64,000 nt of DNA, taken from positions 1 to 64,000 of the forward strand of contig JAIUOP010000001.1 in assembly GCA_020161815.1 (NCBI GenBank), read 5' to 3'. Numbering within the stretch: the stretch's first letter is position 1; the number at the start of each line of letters is the position of its first letter. Below, piece by piece: positions 18,013-27,497 of this stretch. The translations under genes were made by a program, and so were the position numbers. The stretch comes from Actinomycetota bacterium (GTDB lineage Bacteria > Actinomycetota > Actinomycetes > Actinomycetales > Dermatophilaceae). The notes below the pieces were generated by a model. That model saw nothing but the letters and a program-made list of their open reading frames with translations, searched no databases and was not told where the DNA came from.

Positions 18013-19235
18013 GTGACGGCACCGCCGCGGTCCCTGCGCCCCTGACCCCGCCGGACCAGGTGCTCACGCTCGAGGCGCCGGCCGCTCCGGCGCCCGTCGT
18101 GGCCACCCAGGCCCCCAAGATGGCCCCGCAGGTGCAGGCGGAGGCCATCCCCGGTCTCGATGCCCGCGTCGACACCTTCATGGACGCCCTCACCAAGGCG
18201 GCCCCGCGCAGCCCGGAGTTCGCCCAGCAGGCCGACAACGTCCGCACCATGGGCGACGCCGACATCCGCAAGGCGGCCGAGACGAGCAACAGGCTGCTCC
18301 AGACGCCGGTCAAGGCGCTCAAGGAGGGCGGGATCGCCCAGGGCAGCGCGGTCGGCAAGACCCTGCTCGAGCTGCGCCGCACCGTCGAGGACCTCGACCC
18401 CAGTGCCGTCACCGGTGGGCGCAAGATCCTGGGCATCATCCCCTTCGGGGACAAGGTCGTCGACTACTTCCGGCGTTACCAGTCCGCGCAGAGCCAGCTC
18501 AACGCGATCCTGCACAGCCTGCGCAACGGCCAGGACGAGCTCACCCGCGACAACGTCGCCCTCAACCTGGAGAAGACGAACCTGTGGGCGGCCATGGGCC
18601 GACTCAACCAGTACGTCTACATCGCCGAGCGGCTCGACACCAGGCTCGCGGCCCGGATCGCCGAGCTCGAGCTGACCGACCCCGAGGGCGCGAAGGCGCT
18701 CCAGCAGGACGTGCTGTTCTACGTCCGCCAGAAGCACCAGGACCTCCTCACCCAGCTCGCCGTCTCGATCCAGAGCTACCTCGCGATCGACGTCATCATC
18801 AAGAACAACATCGAGCTCATCAAGGGCGTCGACCGCGCCTCGACGACGACGGTCTCGGCGCTGCGGACGGCGGTCATCGTCGCCCAGGCCCTCGGCAACC
18901 AGAAGCTCGTCCTCGAGCAGATCACCGCGCTCAACACGACGACGAGCGGGATGATCCAGCGCACCTCGGAGATGCTCAAGGACAACTCCGCGGCGATCCA
19001 GGAGCAGGCCGCGAGCAGCACGATCGGCATGGCCGAGCTGCAGGCGGCCTTCCAGAACATCTACGCGACGATGGACTCGATCGACACCTTCAAGGTCAAG
19101 GCGCTCGACACGATGGCGCAGACCATCGGTGTCCTCGAGACCGAGGTGGAGAAGTCCAAGGACTACCTCGCGCGCGTCCACGCCCAGGACGCCCGGGGCA
19201 CCCAGACCATCAACCTCGACCAGCCGGGCGCCTGA
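18009..19235 (+). CDS. TelA/KlaA-like toxic-anion resistance protein
   Basis: Cytosolic, largely alpha-helical protein of 408 residues belonging to the TelA family: IPFGDKVVDYFRRYQSAQSQLNAIL, VYIAERLDTRLAARI, QDVLFYVRQKHQDLLTQLAV, and a C-terminal helix ending ETEVEKSKDYLARV. An N-terminal Pro/Ala-rich segment of about 50 residues precedes the conserved core. TelA was named for tellurite resistance, but family members occur in chemical-stress and phosphorylation-linked gene neighbourhoods; its biochemical role is unknown. It overlaps the LemA stop and is followed 24 bases later by a small unknown gene. Its place beside a kinase/phosphatase/FHA/VWA set is the informative point. Confidence 0.9.
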   Translation: MSDGTAAVPAPLTPPDQVLTLEAPAAPAPVVATQAPKMAPQVQAEAIPGLDARVDTFMDALTKAAPRSPEFAQQADNVRTMGDADIRKAAETSNRLLQTPVKALKEGGIAQGSAVGKTLLELRRTVEDLDPSAVTGGRKILGIIPFGDKVVDYFRRYQSAQSQLNAILHSLRNGQDELTRDNVALNLEKTNLWAAMGRLNQYVYIAERLDTRLAARIAELELTDPEGAKALQQDVLFYVRQKHQDLLTQLAVSIQSYLAIDVIIKNNIELIKGVDRASTTTVSALRTAVIVAQALGNQKLVLEQITALNTTTSGMIQRTSEMLKDNSAAIQEQAASSTIGMAELQAAFQNIYATMDSIDTFKVKALDTMAQTIGVLETEVEKSKDYLARVHAQDARGTQTINLDQPGA

Positions 19236-19259
19236 GCGCAGCTGCGGGCAGCGGGGACC

Positions 19260-19814
19260 ATGGGCTTCAAGGACTGGTGGGGCCGGACGTTCGGCTCGCC
19301 CGAGCCGGCGGGGCCGACGCTGCCCGCGCCACCCGGGGAGCCCGAGATCCTCGCGGCGCTCGGCCGGGTCTCCACCATGCTCGATGGTGCTCACGCCAGC
19401 CCGCTGATCCGTTCCCGCGTCACCCGCATCGACACGGCCATCCGGGCGATCCTGCCGCGGTTGGCGGGGTTGGGCGTGGGGTCCCAGGACGCGTATGCCG
19501 TCGTCGCCACCGCGACGAACTACCTCCCGGAGTCGGTGAGCGCCTACCTGAGGCTGCCCCGGGACTGGGCCGACTCCCGCCCGATCGACCAGGGCCGCAC
19601 CGCCCTCATGGTGCTCGTGGACCAGCTCGAGCTGCTCGGCACCAGCATGGATCGCATGCTCGATGCGGCCGTCAACGCCGACGCCCAGGCGCTCATCGCG
19701 CAGGGGCGCTTCCTCGACGCCAAGTTCGGACGCGCCACCCCTGCGGCGGACGTCCCCGGGCCAGCACCGTTGCCGGGACCGACCGGCGCCGGCAACACCT
19801 TGGACCTCGGGTGA
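19260..19814 (+). CDS. Hypothetical helical protein between TelA and AAA genes
   Basis: Not recognised by name. The 184 residues start MGFKDWWGRTFGSPEP, have a Pro-rich linker, then a predicted helical core (RVTRIDTAIRAILPRLAGL; DAYAVVATATNYLPESVSAYLRLPRDW; ALMVLVDQLELLGTSMDRML) and a Pro/Gly tail. There is no signal peptide, membrane helix, Cys cluster or catalytic motif. The LPESVSAYLRLP segment resembles the short helical segment often encoded with TelA genes, so it may be a TelA partner. Its ATG is 24 bases after telA, and codon use matches the neighbours. Confidence 0.7.
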   Translation: MGFKDWWGRTFGSPEPAGPTLPAPPGEPEILAALGRVSTMLDGAHASPLIRSRVTRIDTAIRAILPRLAGLGVGSQDAYAVVATATNYLPESVSAYLRLPRDWADSRPIDQGRTALMVLVDQLELLGTSMDRMLDAAVNADAQALIAQGRFLDAKFGRATPAADVPGPAPLPGPTGAGNTLDLG

Positions 19815-19845
19815 GCCCCATGACGACGATGACGCGGGAGCGAGC

Positions 19846-21591
19846 GTGACCGGCACCGACCGACCCACCCTGGCCCAGGCTCTCGCCGGACTCGTCGAGG
19901 CCGGCCTCGCCGCGGGTGCCGACGAGCAGGTCGTGCGCGCCGAGGGGGAGGCACTCGCGGCCACCGTCGCGGAGGCCGCGCCGGGGGCGTATGCCGACTG
20001 GGTCCGCGAGACCGGGGGCGACCGAGGCGCGGAGGACTTCACGGCCGCCGCCTCCCGCGGTCGCCGGTGGCGGTCGGGGCCGACCCCGACCCTCGCCTCC
20101 CTCGCGTTGGCCGGCGGAGCGGGCGCCTCGGCATACGCCCGGGCCCTGGGCGCGGTCTGCCAGGCGGCCGCCGGTCTCGGCGCGCCGACCCCACGGACGC
20201 TGGGCAACGCGACGACGGCCGCGGCTGCCCAGCTCGCCGTGCTCGTCCCCTCGGGTTCTGCCGGTGGGCGTCCCGAGCCGGCCGCAGGAACCTCTTCCGT
20301 GGCTGGTGTGAGCACCTCGCAGGGGGAGGAGGTGACCGCGGTGGTGAGCCGGTTGTGGTCCCAGGTCATGGATGACCTGAAGTCGGTGAGTGCGCGCGTG
20401 CGGGAGGTCGCTCCGCCCGACGCGCGCGCCGGCACGGGCCTCGACCTCGACCCGGGGGCCGATCCGTGGGCGCCCGGTCGCTTCACCCTCGACCCTGACT
20501 CCCCGAGTCCCACCCCCACCCCGTCGAACGAGCACGAATCGCCGAGAGAAGCCGAGGATCCCGGGCGATTCGTGCTCGTTCGACGGGGTGAACCGGAGGG
20601 TGGGGCGGCGGAGGCGGCTGCCCCGAATCCCGGCCCCGAGGCCAAGGTCGAGCCCGAGCCGGACCCGCGCACCCTCGAGGAGCTGCTCGCCGAGCTCGAC
20701 GCCCTCACCGGGCTGCGGGCGGTCAAGGCCGAGATCCACCGCCAGGTCGCGCTCCTGCGTGTCGAGGCCAAGCGCAAGGAGGCCGGCCTCAAGACCCCGG
20801 CGATCACCCGTCACCTGGTCTTCGTCGGCAACCCGGGCACCGGCAAGACGACCGTCGCCCGGCTCGTGGGAGGCATCTACCGCGCCCTCGGACTGCTCAG
20901 CAAGGGCCAACTCGTCGAGGTCGATCGCAGCGAACTCGTCGCGGGCTACCTCGGGCAGACGGCGATGAAGACCGCGGACGTGGTGAAGTCCGCGATCGGC
21001 GGCGTCCTCTTCATCGACGAGGCCTACAGCCTGGCCGGTGACCAGTACGGCACCGAGGCGATCGACACCCTCGTCAAGGAGATGGAGGACAAGCGCGACG
21101 ACCTGGTCGTCATCGTCGCCGGCTACCCCCTCCCGATGGAGGTCTTCATCGCCCAGAACCCCGGCCTGGCCAGCCGCTTCCGCACGACGATCGAGTTCGC
21201 GGACTACACCGACGACGAGCTCGTCGGCATCTTCCGGACGCTGGCCACCAATGCCGACTACGACGTGGACGACGCGGTCGAGGCCCGCTTCCGCGACCTG
21301 CTCGCCCATGTGGAGCGCGGCCCGTCCTTCGGCAACGGCCGCTTCGCCCGCAACACCCTCGAGGCGGCGATCGGTGCCCACGCCTGGCGACTGCGCGAGG
21401 TCGAGGACCCCGACCTGACTGCGCTGCGGACCCTCGCACCCGAGGACCTGCTGCCCGAGCCGGACGCCCTCGACCTGAGCACCCCGGCCCCCAAGCCGGC
21501 CACCCCCGGCGCCGAGCCGTCCGGCAGCGGCCTCGAGCCGTCCAGCCCGGGCCCCGACCCGGCGACTCCCGACCAGGAGGGGACTCCATGA
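19846..21591 (+). CDS. CbxX/CfqX-type AAA ATPase
   Basis: AAA+ protein of 581 residues. An N-terminal helical region (to about 185) and a disordered Pro/Glu linker (about 185-265) precede one ATPase module. That module has Walker A GNPGTGKT (328-335), Walker B VLFIDEAY (D391, E392), sensor region VVIVAGYP and arginine finger region NPGLASRFRTTIEFADY. This is the CbxX/CfqX (SpoVK-like) family, whose members remodel partner complexes such as Rubisco. The GTG at 19846 is chosen for GGGAG eight bases upstream. The linker contains a 27-bp perfect inverted repeat in the DNA (20517-20590). The C-terminal tail is Pro-rich. It overlaps glnX by four bases. Confidence 0.9.
   Translation: MTGTDRPTLAQALAGLVEAGLAAGADEQVVRAEGEALAATVAEAAPGAYADWVRETGGDRGAEDFTAAASRGRRWRSGPTPTLASLALAGGAGASAYARALGAVCQAAAGLGAPTPRTLGNATTAAAAQLAVLVPSGSAGGRPEPAAGTSSVAGVSTSQGEEVTAVVSRLWSQVMDDLKSVSARVREVAPPDARAGTGLDLDPGADPWAPGRFTLDPDSPSPTPTPSNEHESPREAEDPGRFVLVRRGEPEGGAAEAAAPNPGPEAKVEPEPDPRTLEELLAELDALTGLRAVKAEIHRQVALLRVEAKRKEAGLKTPAITRHLVFVGNPGTGKTTVARLVGGIYRALGLLSKGQLVEVDRSELVAGYLGQTAMKTADVVKSAIGGVLFIDEAYSLAGDQYGTEAIDTLVKEMEDKRDDLVVIVAGYPLPMEVFIAQNPGLASRFRTTIEFADYTDDELVGIFRTLATNADYDVDDAVEARFRDLLAHVERGPSFGNGRFARNTLEAAIGAHAWRLREVEDPDLTALRTLAPEDLLPEPDALDLSTPAPKPATPGAEPSGSGLEPSSPGPDPATPDQEGTP
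20517..20590. repeat. 27-bp perfect inverted repeat inside the AAA gene
   Basis: The left arm (20517-20543, beginning CACCCCGTCGAACG) and right arm (20564-20590, ending CGTTCGACGGGGTG) are exact reverse complements, separated by 20 bases. The repeat is translated in frame as part of the Pro/Glu linker, residues about 224-248. The linker position suggests insertion of a palindromic element that the protein tolerates. Confidence 0.9.
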
Positions 21592-22901
21592 GCCAGGCCA
21601 CCGCTGCGGCCCCGCCGCCCACCGGCCGCCCCGCCGCGCCTCCCGTCCAGGCAGCCTCGGCCCCCGCGACGGGCCGTGGCCCCGGTGTGCCGGGTGCTTC
21701 GGTCCCGGCAGACGTGCTGGCCGGACGCGGGATCCCGACCGGGCTGCGACAGCGCCGGATCGTCGCCGCGCTCGCCGTGGCCGTCTTCACGATCCTGACC
21801 GCGGCGCAACTCGTCCTCGGTGCTAACGCGGCCCGCCAGGCCGCTGCGGACGCCGCCCAGGTGATCCGTATCCAGGACATCAAGGTCGACCTGCTGCGCG
21901 CCGACGCCCTCGCCACCAACGCCTTCCTCGTCGGCGGTCTCGAGCCACCCGAGCAGCGCGCCGCCTACGACGAGGCGATCGCCACGGCCACGGGGACCAT
22001 CGCGGCAGCCGCCCAGGCCCAGTCGGCCGACCAGCAGGCCCTCGCCGAGCTGTCGGGGCTGGTGGTGCGTTACGCCTCCGACATGGAGGTCGCGCGCGCC
22101 AACAACCGGCAGGGCCTCCCGGTCGGCGCCGCCTACCTCCGCCAGGCCAGCTCGGAGCTGCGCGGACGCGGCATGACCCTCGTCGACGCCCTGCTCGACG
22201 CGAACACGACACGGGCGGACAACTCGTTGGCCAACCAGCACCCCTTGTGGGTCCTCGTGCCGGGGATCCTGGCGATCGCGGTGCTGGTCTGGGTCAACCA
22301 GTGGATCGCTCGTCGCTTCCGGCGCCGGTTCAACATCGGCCTCGTCCTCGCCGCGGGCGCCGTCCTGGCGGCCACCGTGGCCGCCGTGACGGTCAGCGGG
22401 ATGCAGGCGGCCGAGAACTCGAGCCTCTCCAACGGCTCCTACCGCGACCTGGTCCAAGCGGCACAGGCCCGCAGCCAGGCCAACGCCGCCAAGTCCAGCG
22501 AGAGCCTGCGACTCATCGCCCGGGGCTCGGGCAAGGCGTTCGAGACGGCCTGGTCCACGCAGGCCCAAGCCGTCTCCGCCTACCTGCCGGTGGAGGCCAC
22601 GGACGCCTGGAATGCCTACACGGCCGCGCACGCCGAGGTCGTGGCCAAGGACGACGCCGGCGACTGGGACGGCGCCGTCGCACTCGCGACCAGCCAGACC
22701 GAGGGCTCGTCGCCGGCCTTCGCCGCCTACGACAAGCAGGTGGCCGGTGTGGTCGAGTCCACGGCGAGCACCGTGCGGTCCACGCTCGATGCCGGCGCCT
22801 GGACCCCGGTCCTCGTCGCGATCGGCACGGTGCTGGCCGGGATCGCCGCTGCCTGGCTGGCCTGGCGCGGGGTGTCCCGCCGACTGGAGGAGTACGCATG
22901 A
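21588..22901 (+). CDS. glnX: GlnX-like four-helix membrane sensor protein
   Basis: Membrane protein of 437 residues with helices near 58-78, 219-238, 249-270 and 406-427. They enclose two extracellular helical-bundle domains of about 140 residues each, related to chemoreceptor-type sensor domains, and there is no cytoplasmic kinase or HAMP domain. A Pro-rich cytosolic N-terminus precedes helix 1. The order GlnX-GlnH-PknG matches the amino-acid-sensing locus of mycobacteria and corynebacteria, where GlnX relays the ligand state of GlnH to PknG. Assignment rests on topology and gene order. It starts at ATG overlapping the AAA stop and overlaps glnH in turn. Confidence 0.85.
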   Translation: MSQATAAAPPPTGRPAAPPVQAASAPATGRGPGVPGASVPADVLAGRGIPTGLRQRRIVAALAVAVFTILTAAQLVLGANAARQAAADAAQVIRIQDIKVDLLRADALATNAFLVGGLEPPEQRAAYDEAIATATGTIAAAAQAQSADQQALAELSGLVVRYASDMEVARANNRQGLPVGAAYLRQASSELRGRGMTLVDALLDANTTRADNSLANQHPLWVLVPGILAIAVLVWVNQWIARRFRRRFNIGLVLAAGAVLAATVAAVTVSGMQAAENSSLSNGSYRDLVQAAQARSQANAAKSSESLRLIARGSGKAFETAWSTQAQAVSAYLPVEATDAWNAYTAAHAEVVAKDDAGDWDGAVALATSQTEGSSPAFAAYDKQVAGVVESTASTVRSTLDAGAWTPVLVAIGTVLAGIAAAWLAWRGVSRRLEEYA

Positions 22902-23941
22902 GCCCGGCCATGACCTCCCGGCGCCCGATGCCTCGGACGCGGCTCCGGGTGCTCACCAGCACCGCCGCCATTCTGCTGGTGACCGCGCTCGTCACGGCAT
23001 GCTCCGGCCAGGTGCCGACCGTGGTGCCCGACCCCGGGGCCTCGGCGTCCGCGTCGGCACCGCCTTCGGCGTCCGCGTCGGCAAGCCCCTCTCCCAGCGC
23101 GAGCGCGGCCCCCGTCACCTGCGACAACCCCACCCAGAGCTATGCGCCGACCGGCCCGCTGCCGGCCGCCGAAGCGCTCCCGGCCGGCTCGACCATGGCC
23201 GCCATCCGCGCCCGTGGGCGGCTCATCGTCGGCGTGTCGGCCGACACCTACCTCCTCGGCTCCCGCAACCCGCTGACCGGCCAGATCGAGGGCTTCGACA
23301 TCGACCTCGCCCGTGCCATCGGCCAGGCCATCCTCGGCCCGCAGGCGAACGTCCAGCTCGTCGTCCTCACCGCCGCGGACCGGATCCCGGCCCTGCAGGA
23401 GGACCGCGTCGACATCGTCGTGCGCAACATGACGATGAACTGCGACCGCTGGACCCAGGTCGCCTTCTCGCAGGTCTACTACCAGGCGGGCCAGAAGGTC
23501 CTCGTCCGACGCGGCTCGGGCCTGACCGACCTCGCGTCGCTCGCCGGCCACACCGTCTGCGCACCCAAGGGCACGAGCAGCCTGAAGAACCTCGAGACGA
23601 TGGCCCCGGCCGCCACACCGGTCCCCGCCGACAACCACACCGGCTGCCTCGTCCTCTTCCAGACGGGTGCGGTCGACGCCATCACCGGTGACGACACGGT
23701 GCTCGCCGGGCTGGCCGCCCAGGACCCGTATGCCGTGGTGACCGACGCGCCCGCCTTCACCCAGGAGCCCTACGGCGTGGCCACCAAGGCCGGTGCGGTC
23801 GACCTGGTCCAATTCATCAACGCCCTCCTCGAGCAGATGCGCGCCGACGGTCGCTGGGCCGCCATGTACGCCACATGGCTCGCGCCCACGCTCGGCGCCG
23901 GCACCGGCCAGCCGGCCCCGAACTACGGTCGCGCGCCATGA
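22898..23941 (+). CDS. glnH: GlnH-like amino-acid-binding lipoprotein
   Basis: Extracytoplasmic type-3 solute-binding protein of 347 residues. The signal peptide ends in lipobox VTAC (Cys35), followed by a Ser/Ala/Pro tether (about 40-70). The binding fold has RLIVGVSADTYLLGSRNP, GFDIDLARAIGQAILG and DIVVRNMTMNCDRW, then the lobe-2 LAGHTVCAPKGTSSLKNL. No permease or ATPase accompanies it, so it is a sensor rather than a transporter component. In mycobacterial GlnH the ligand is aspartate/glutamate and the partner is GlnX, encoded just upstream here. The ATG overlaps the glnX stop (ATGA). Confidence 0.92.
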   Translation: MSPAMTSRRPMPRTRLRVLTSTAAILLVTALVTACSGQVPTVVPDPGASASASAPPSASASASPSPSASAAPVTCDNPTQSYAPTGPLPAAEALPAGSTMAAIRARGRLIVGVSADTYLLGSRNPLTGQIEGFDIDLARAIGQAILGPQANVQLVVLTAADRIPALQEDRVDIVVRNMTMNCDRWTQVAFSQVYYQAGQKVLVRRGSGLTDLASLAGHTVCAPKGTSSLKNLETMAPAATPVPADNHTGCLVLFQTGAVDAITGDDTVLAGLAAQDPYAVVTDAPAFTQEPYGVATKAGAVDLVQFINALLEQMRADGRWAAMYATWLAPTLGAGTGQPAPNYGRAP

Positions 23942-25155
23942 GCAGGACGACGGCGCCCCAGGCCCCCGGGGCGTTGGGCGAGCAGCTCGACCCCAGCCGC
24001 GTCCAGACCTACCTCGGCGAGCTCGAGGAGTGGGTGCGTGCGCGCCGCACCGAGCTCGACGAGCTCGACGCCGCCGCGCTGGCCTCGGAGCGACGGGCCG
24101 AGCTCACCGGGGACCTCACCCTCTCGATGGCGGTGTGGAAGGCCGTCAGCGACCGGTTCACGCTGCTCTTCGCGACCTGGGACGGGGGCCGCGTCGGTCC
24201 GATCGAGCGGGAGCGGCTCTCGGTCCTCATCTGGGGCCGTCTCGAGGCCAGCCTCGACCCGGTCGCCCTCGACGCGGCCGGCGCCGGGCGGCGCGGTGGC
24301 GACGGTGCGGGGGGAGCGCTGTCGGTCTCGTTGCCGGAAGCGTGCCGGCTCTCCGACGCACTCGTGAGCCAGCTGCGGGTCCGCCTGGCCCTGGATCCGG
24401 CCGCGGATGCCTACTCCCGCCGGGTCAAGGACCTGCGCGCGCAGCTCGAGCGACTGCGGGACCAGGTGGCCCTCGAGCCCGCCTCGGCCCGCACGTCGCT
24501 GACCCGTCAGGTCGACGAGCTCGGCTCTCGCACAGCCGCTCTCGTGGAGAAGCTCGAGCGTGGCGCGGACGTCGGCGGCCTCATCGGGCCCCTGGAGAAC
24601 GACGCGGCGCGGCTCGAGCGTGACCTCATCGTCGGCGGTGCGCGCCGCCGCGAGCTCGTCGACGTCGTGCGCGAGGTCCAGGACCGCCGAGCCGCCCTCA
24701 TCGCGCGCGGCTCCGCCCTCGAGTCGCTGGCCGCCCAGGCGGTCTCCACCGTCGACCCCTGCCCCAACTACGCCGTCCCGGAGGTCGAGGCGCTGGGACC
24801 GGTGCCGGGCAGCGAGGGCGAGCTCACGGCATACCGGGATCGCCTGGATCGGGTCGCCCGGGCGATGGACGTCGCCCAGGAGGCGTATGCCGCGGCGCTG
24901 CGGACCCGGGATGACCTCCTCGCGCGCCTCGCGGCGACCGAGGTGCGCGCTCAGGCTGCTGGTGTCGGCGCGGTGCCCGACGTCGTCGCGGCCGCCCACG
25001 GTGCCCGGGAGGTCCTCGACCGAACCCCGGCACCGCTGCCGGCCGCGGCCGCCGCCGTCTCGCTGCACGAGGCCTGGGTGCGGTGGTGGGACTCCGAGAG
25101 CGGTCGCCGCGCCGCCCGCCGCCAAGGACTCCTCACCGGAAGGACTTCCGCATGA
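23938..25155 (+). CDS. Coiled-coil protein between glnH and pknG
   Basis: Not recognised. The 405-residue soluble protein is rich in Ala, Arg, Leu and Glu with long predicted coiled coils (about 155-205, RRVKDLRAQLERLRDQVALE; about 225-285, LERDLIVGGARRRELVDVVREVQDR; about 300-345). There is no signal peptide, membrane segment or Cys motif. An N-terminal conserved-looking block reads LEEWVRARRTELDELDAAALAS and WKAVSDRFTLLFATWDGGR. It overlaps glnH and pknG by four bases each, so it is co-translated with them. A scaffold for kinase and phosphatase is a reasonable guess, not evidence. Confidence 0.75.
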   Translation: MSRTTAPQAPGALGEQLDPSRVQTYLGELEEWVRARRTELDELDAAALASERRAELTGDLTLSMAVWKAVSDRFTLLFATWDGGRVGPIERERLSVLIWGRLEASLDPVALDAAGAGRRGGDGAGGALSVSLPEACRLSDALVSQLRVRLALDPAADAYSRRVKDLRAQLERLRDQVALEPASARTSLTRQVDELGSRTAALVEKLERGADVGGLIGPLENDAARLERDLIVGGARRRELVDVVREVQDRRAALIARGSALESLAAQAVSTVDPCPNYAVPEVEALGPVPGSEGELTAYRDRLDRVARAMDVAQEAYAAALRTRDDLLARLAATEVRAQAAGVGAVPDVVAAAHGAREVLDRTPAPLPAAAAAVSLHEAWVRWWDSESGRRAARRQGLLTGRTSA

Positions 25156-27497
25156 GTGCCTGCACCCAGCCGGGCTGCACCGGATCGATCGTCGACGGCT
25201 ACTGCGACGTGTGCGGCTCACCCGGGCCGGGAGGCAGCGCCTCGCCCGTGGCGCCGGCCGCCGCGGGGGACCGGTGCACCCAGCCCGGGTGCAGCGGGTC
25301 GATCGTCGACGGCTACTGCGACGTCTGCGGCACACCCGGCGCTGCGACCACCGCCCCGAGCGCGCCCGCGCCCGCGCCCCATGACCTCGACGAGGCCACG
25401 GTGGCCGGAGTGCTCGGCTCGACCCCGTCGACCGCGAGCGCCTCGGTCCGACTGGGTTCTGCCGCACTGGGATCCGCGCGCGTCGGCACGAGCGCGACGC
25501 GACGCGTGCGGTCCGGGTCGACGCGCCTGCGGTCCGCGCGCCTGGGTGCGGGCCTCACGAGCGTGCCACCGGAGCCCGCGGTCGATCCCGCGGGTGCCAT
25601 CAACCCCAACCCCGGGGTGCCCGAGGACAAGCGCTTCTGCTCCGTCTGTGGCGCAGAGGTGGGCCGCTCGGTCGAGGGCCGACCGGGCCGGGAGGAGGGC
25701 TTCTGCCCCAAGTGCGGCACGGCATACAGCTTCACCCCCAAGCTCAAGGCGGGCGATCTCGTCGCCGGGCAGTACGAGGTGGCCGGGGCCCTCGCCCACG
25801 GCGGGCTCGGGTGGATCTACCTCGCCCGTGACCGCAATGTCTCCGACCGGTGGGTCGTCCTCAAGGGGCTGCTCAATTCCGGCGACAAGGACGCGCTCGC
25901 CGCGGCGATCGCCGAGCAGCGCTTCCTCGCGCAGGTCGAGCACCCGCTCATCGTCGAGATCTACAACTTCGTGACGCACGACGACGCCGGCTACATCGTC
26001 ATGGAGTACGTCGGCGGCAAGTCGCTCAAGCAGATCCTGAAGGCCCGGATGGTTGCGGCCGGCGGCTCCTACGACCCGCTGCCGGTGGACCAGGCGCTGG
26101 CCTTCATCATCGAGATCCTGCCGGCCTTCCAGTACCTCCACGACCTCGGCCTGGTCTACTGCGACTTCAAGCCGGACAATCTCCTGCAGGTCGGCGACGC
26201 CGTCAAGCTGATCGACCTCGGCGGCGTCCGCCACGTCGACGACCAGGACTCGGCGATCTACGGCACGGTCGGCTACCAGGCGCCCGAGGTGGCCGAGGTG
26301 GGGCCGACCGTGGCCAGCGACATCTGGACGATCGGGCGCACGCTGCTCGTGCTGTGCATGGAGTTCCGCGGCTACCAGTCGACCTACCTCACCTCCCTGC
26401 CCGACCCGGCGACGACGCCGCTGTTCCAGAAGCACGACTCGCTCTACTGGCTGATCGCCAAGTGCTGCGCGCTCGACCCGGACGACCGCTTCGCGTCGGC
26501 GGACGAGCTGCGCACCCAGGCGCTCGGCGTGCTGCGCGAGGTCGTCGCTGCGTCGACCGAGGGCACGGCCCTCACCTCGTCGGCCTCGATGCTGTTCACC
26601 ACACCGGCGGTGTCCACCGCCACCGTGGAGTGGTCCCAGCTGCCGTGGCTGCGACCGGACCAGACCGATCCGCAGCACTCGTGGCTGACCTCGATCGCGC
26701 CGGGCCCGCCCGACCAGCGGCTCAAGGACCTCGCCAAGGCGCCCGAGGACACCGCCGAGGTGTGGCTCGCCCGCGGATTGGAGCACCTGCGTGCTGCCGC
26801 GCCGGCGAAGGCGATCGAGGCCTCCCGCCAGGTCCTCGCCGCCGACCCGTGGGACTGGCGAGCGCTGTGGCTCAGCGGGCTCGCGCACCTCCTCGGGGGA
26901 CAGGCGGAGTCGGCCCGGGACAACTTCAACGCGGTCTACCGCCAGGTGCCGGGCGAGCTCGCGCCCAAGCTGGCCCTGGCGATCGCCTGCGAGGCCAGCG
27001 GCCAGCCCGGCGTGGCCGAGAGCCTCTACGCGACCTGCGCTTCCACCGATGCGGCCTACCTCCCACCCGCGGCCTTCGGGATGGCGCGCGTGCGTGCCGC
27101 GCGGGGCGATGCCACGGGCGCCGTGGCCGCCCTCGACCTGGTGCCGAGCACCAGCCGCGGGTTCGGTGAGGCCCGGCGCCGCCGCGCCGACTACCTCCTC
27201 ACCGGGGCGAGCGACCTCGGGCGGCTCGACGCGGCATACCACTCCCTCGACGGCGTGCGGATGGACGTCACCGAGCGGGAGTCGCTCAGCGCCCGCATCC
27301 TGGAGCAGGCCCTCGCCCTCGTGGGCCCCCAGGGTCGGCAGCCGGGCACCGTCGGGCCGTATGCCGCGGAGTCGGGTGCACTGCGGACGGCCCTCGAGGA
27401 GCGCTATCGCCTGCTGGCGCGCGAGGCGGCCACGGTCGAGGAACGGATCGACCTGGTCAACCGGGCCAATGCCGTGCGGACCTGGAGCCTGACGTGA
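25152..27497 (+). CDS. pknG: Ser/Thr protein kinase PknG with extra zinc ribbons
   Basis: Soluble kinase of 781 residues. Two tandem Cys motifs of the form CTQPGCTGSIVDGYCDVCG (about 4-22 and 40-60) come first, then the PknG rubredoxin-like domain with FCSVCG and GFCPKCG (about 160-190). The kinase domain (about 205-480) has G-loop GALAHGGLGW, ATP lysine K238, catalytic YCDFKPDN (D338) in place of HRD, and DLG (355-357) in place of DFG. These are PknG-specific features. A helical TPR region fills the C-terminus. Mycobacterial PknG phosphorylates GarA to control glutamate metabolism. The extra N-terminal ribbons are not part of the classic PknG. Confidence 0.96.
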   Translation: MSACTQPGCTGSIVDGYCDVCGSPGPGGSASPVAPAAAGDRCTQPGCSGSIVDGYCDVCGTPGAATTAPSAPAPAPHDLDEATVAGVLGSTPSTASASVRLGSAALGSARVGTSATRRVRSGSTRLRSARLGAGLTSVPPEPAVDPAGAINPNPGVPEDKRFCSVCGAEVGRSVEGRPGREEGFCPKCGTAYSFTPKLKAGDLVAGQYEVAGALAHGGLGWIYLARDRNVSDRWVVLKGLLNSGDKDALAAAIAEQRFLAQVEHPLIVEIYNFVTHDDAGYIVMEYVGGKSLKQILKARMVAAGGSYDPLPVDQALAFIIEILPAFQYLHDLGLVYCDFKPDNLLQVGDAVKLIDLGGVRHVDDQDSAIYGTVGYQAPEVAEVGPTVASDIWTIGRTLLVLCMEFRGYQSTYLTSLPDPATTPLFQKHDSLYWLIAKCCALDPDDRFASADELRTQALGVLREVVAASTEGTALTSSASMLFTTPAVSTATVEWSQLPWLRPDQTDPQHSWLTSIAPGPPDQRLKDLAKAPEDTAEVWLARGLEHLRAAAPAKAIEASRQVLAADPWDWRALWLSGLAHLLGGQAESARDNFNAVYRQVPGELAPKLALAIACEASGQPGVAESLYATCASTDAAYLPPAAFGMARVRAARGDATGAVAALDLVPSTSRGFGEARRRRADYLLTGASDLGRLDAAYHSLDGVRMDVTERESLSARILEQALALVGPQGRQPGTVGPYAAESGALRTALEERYRLLAREAATVEERIDLVNRANAVRTWSLT

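Noticed and set aside
17973-20807. 944-codon minus-strand open frame over TelA, the unknown gene and the AAA gene
   Set aside because: Runs opposite to three overlapping real genes and includes their linkers; Arg/Val/Gly-rich shadow composition.
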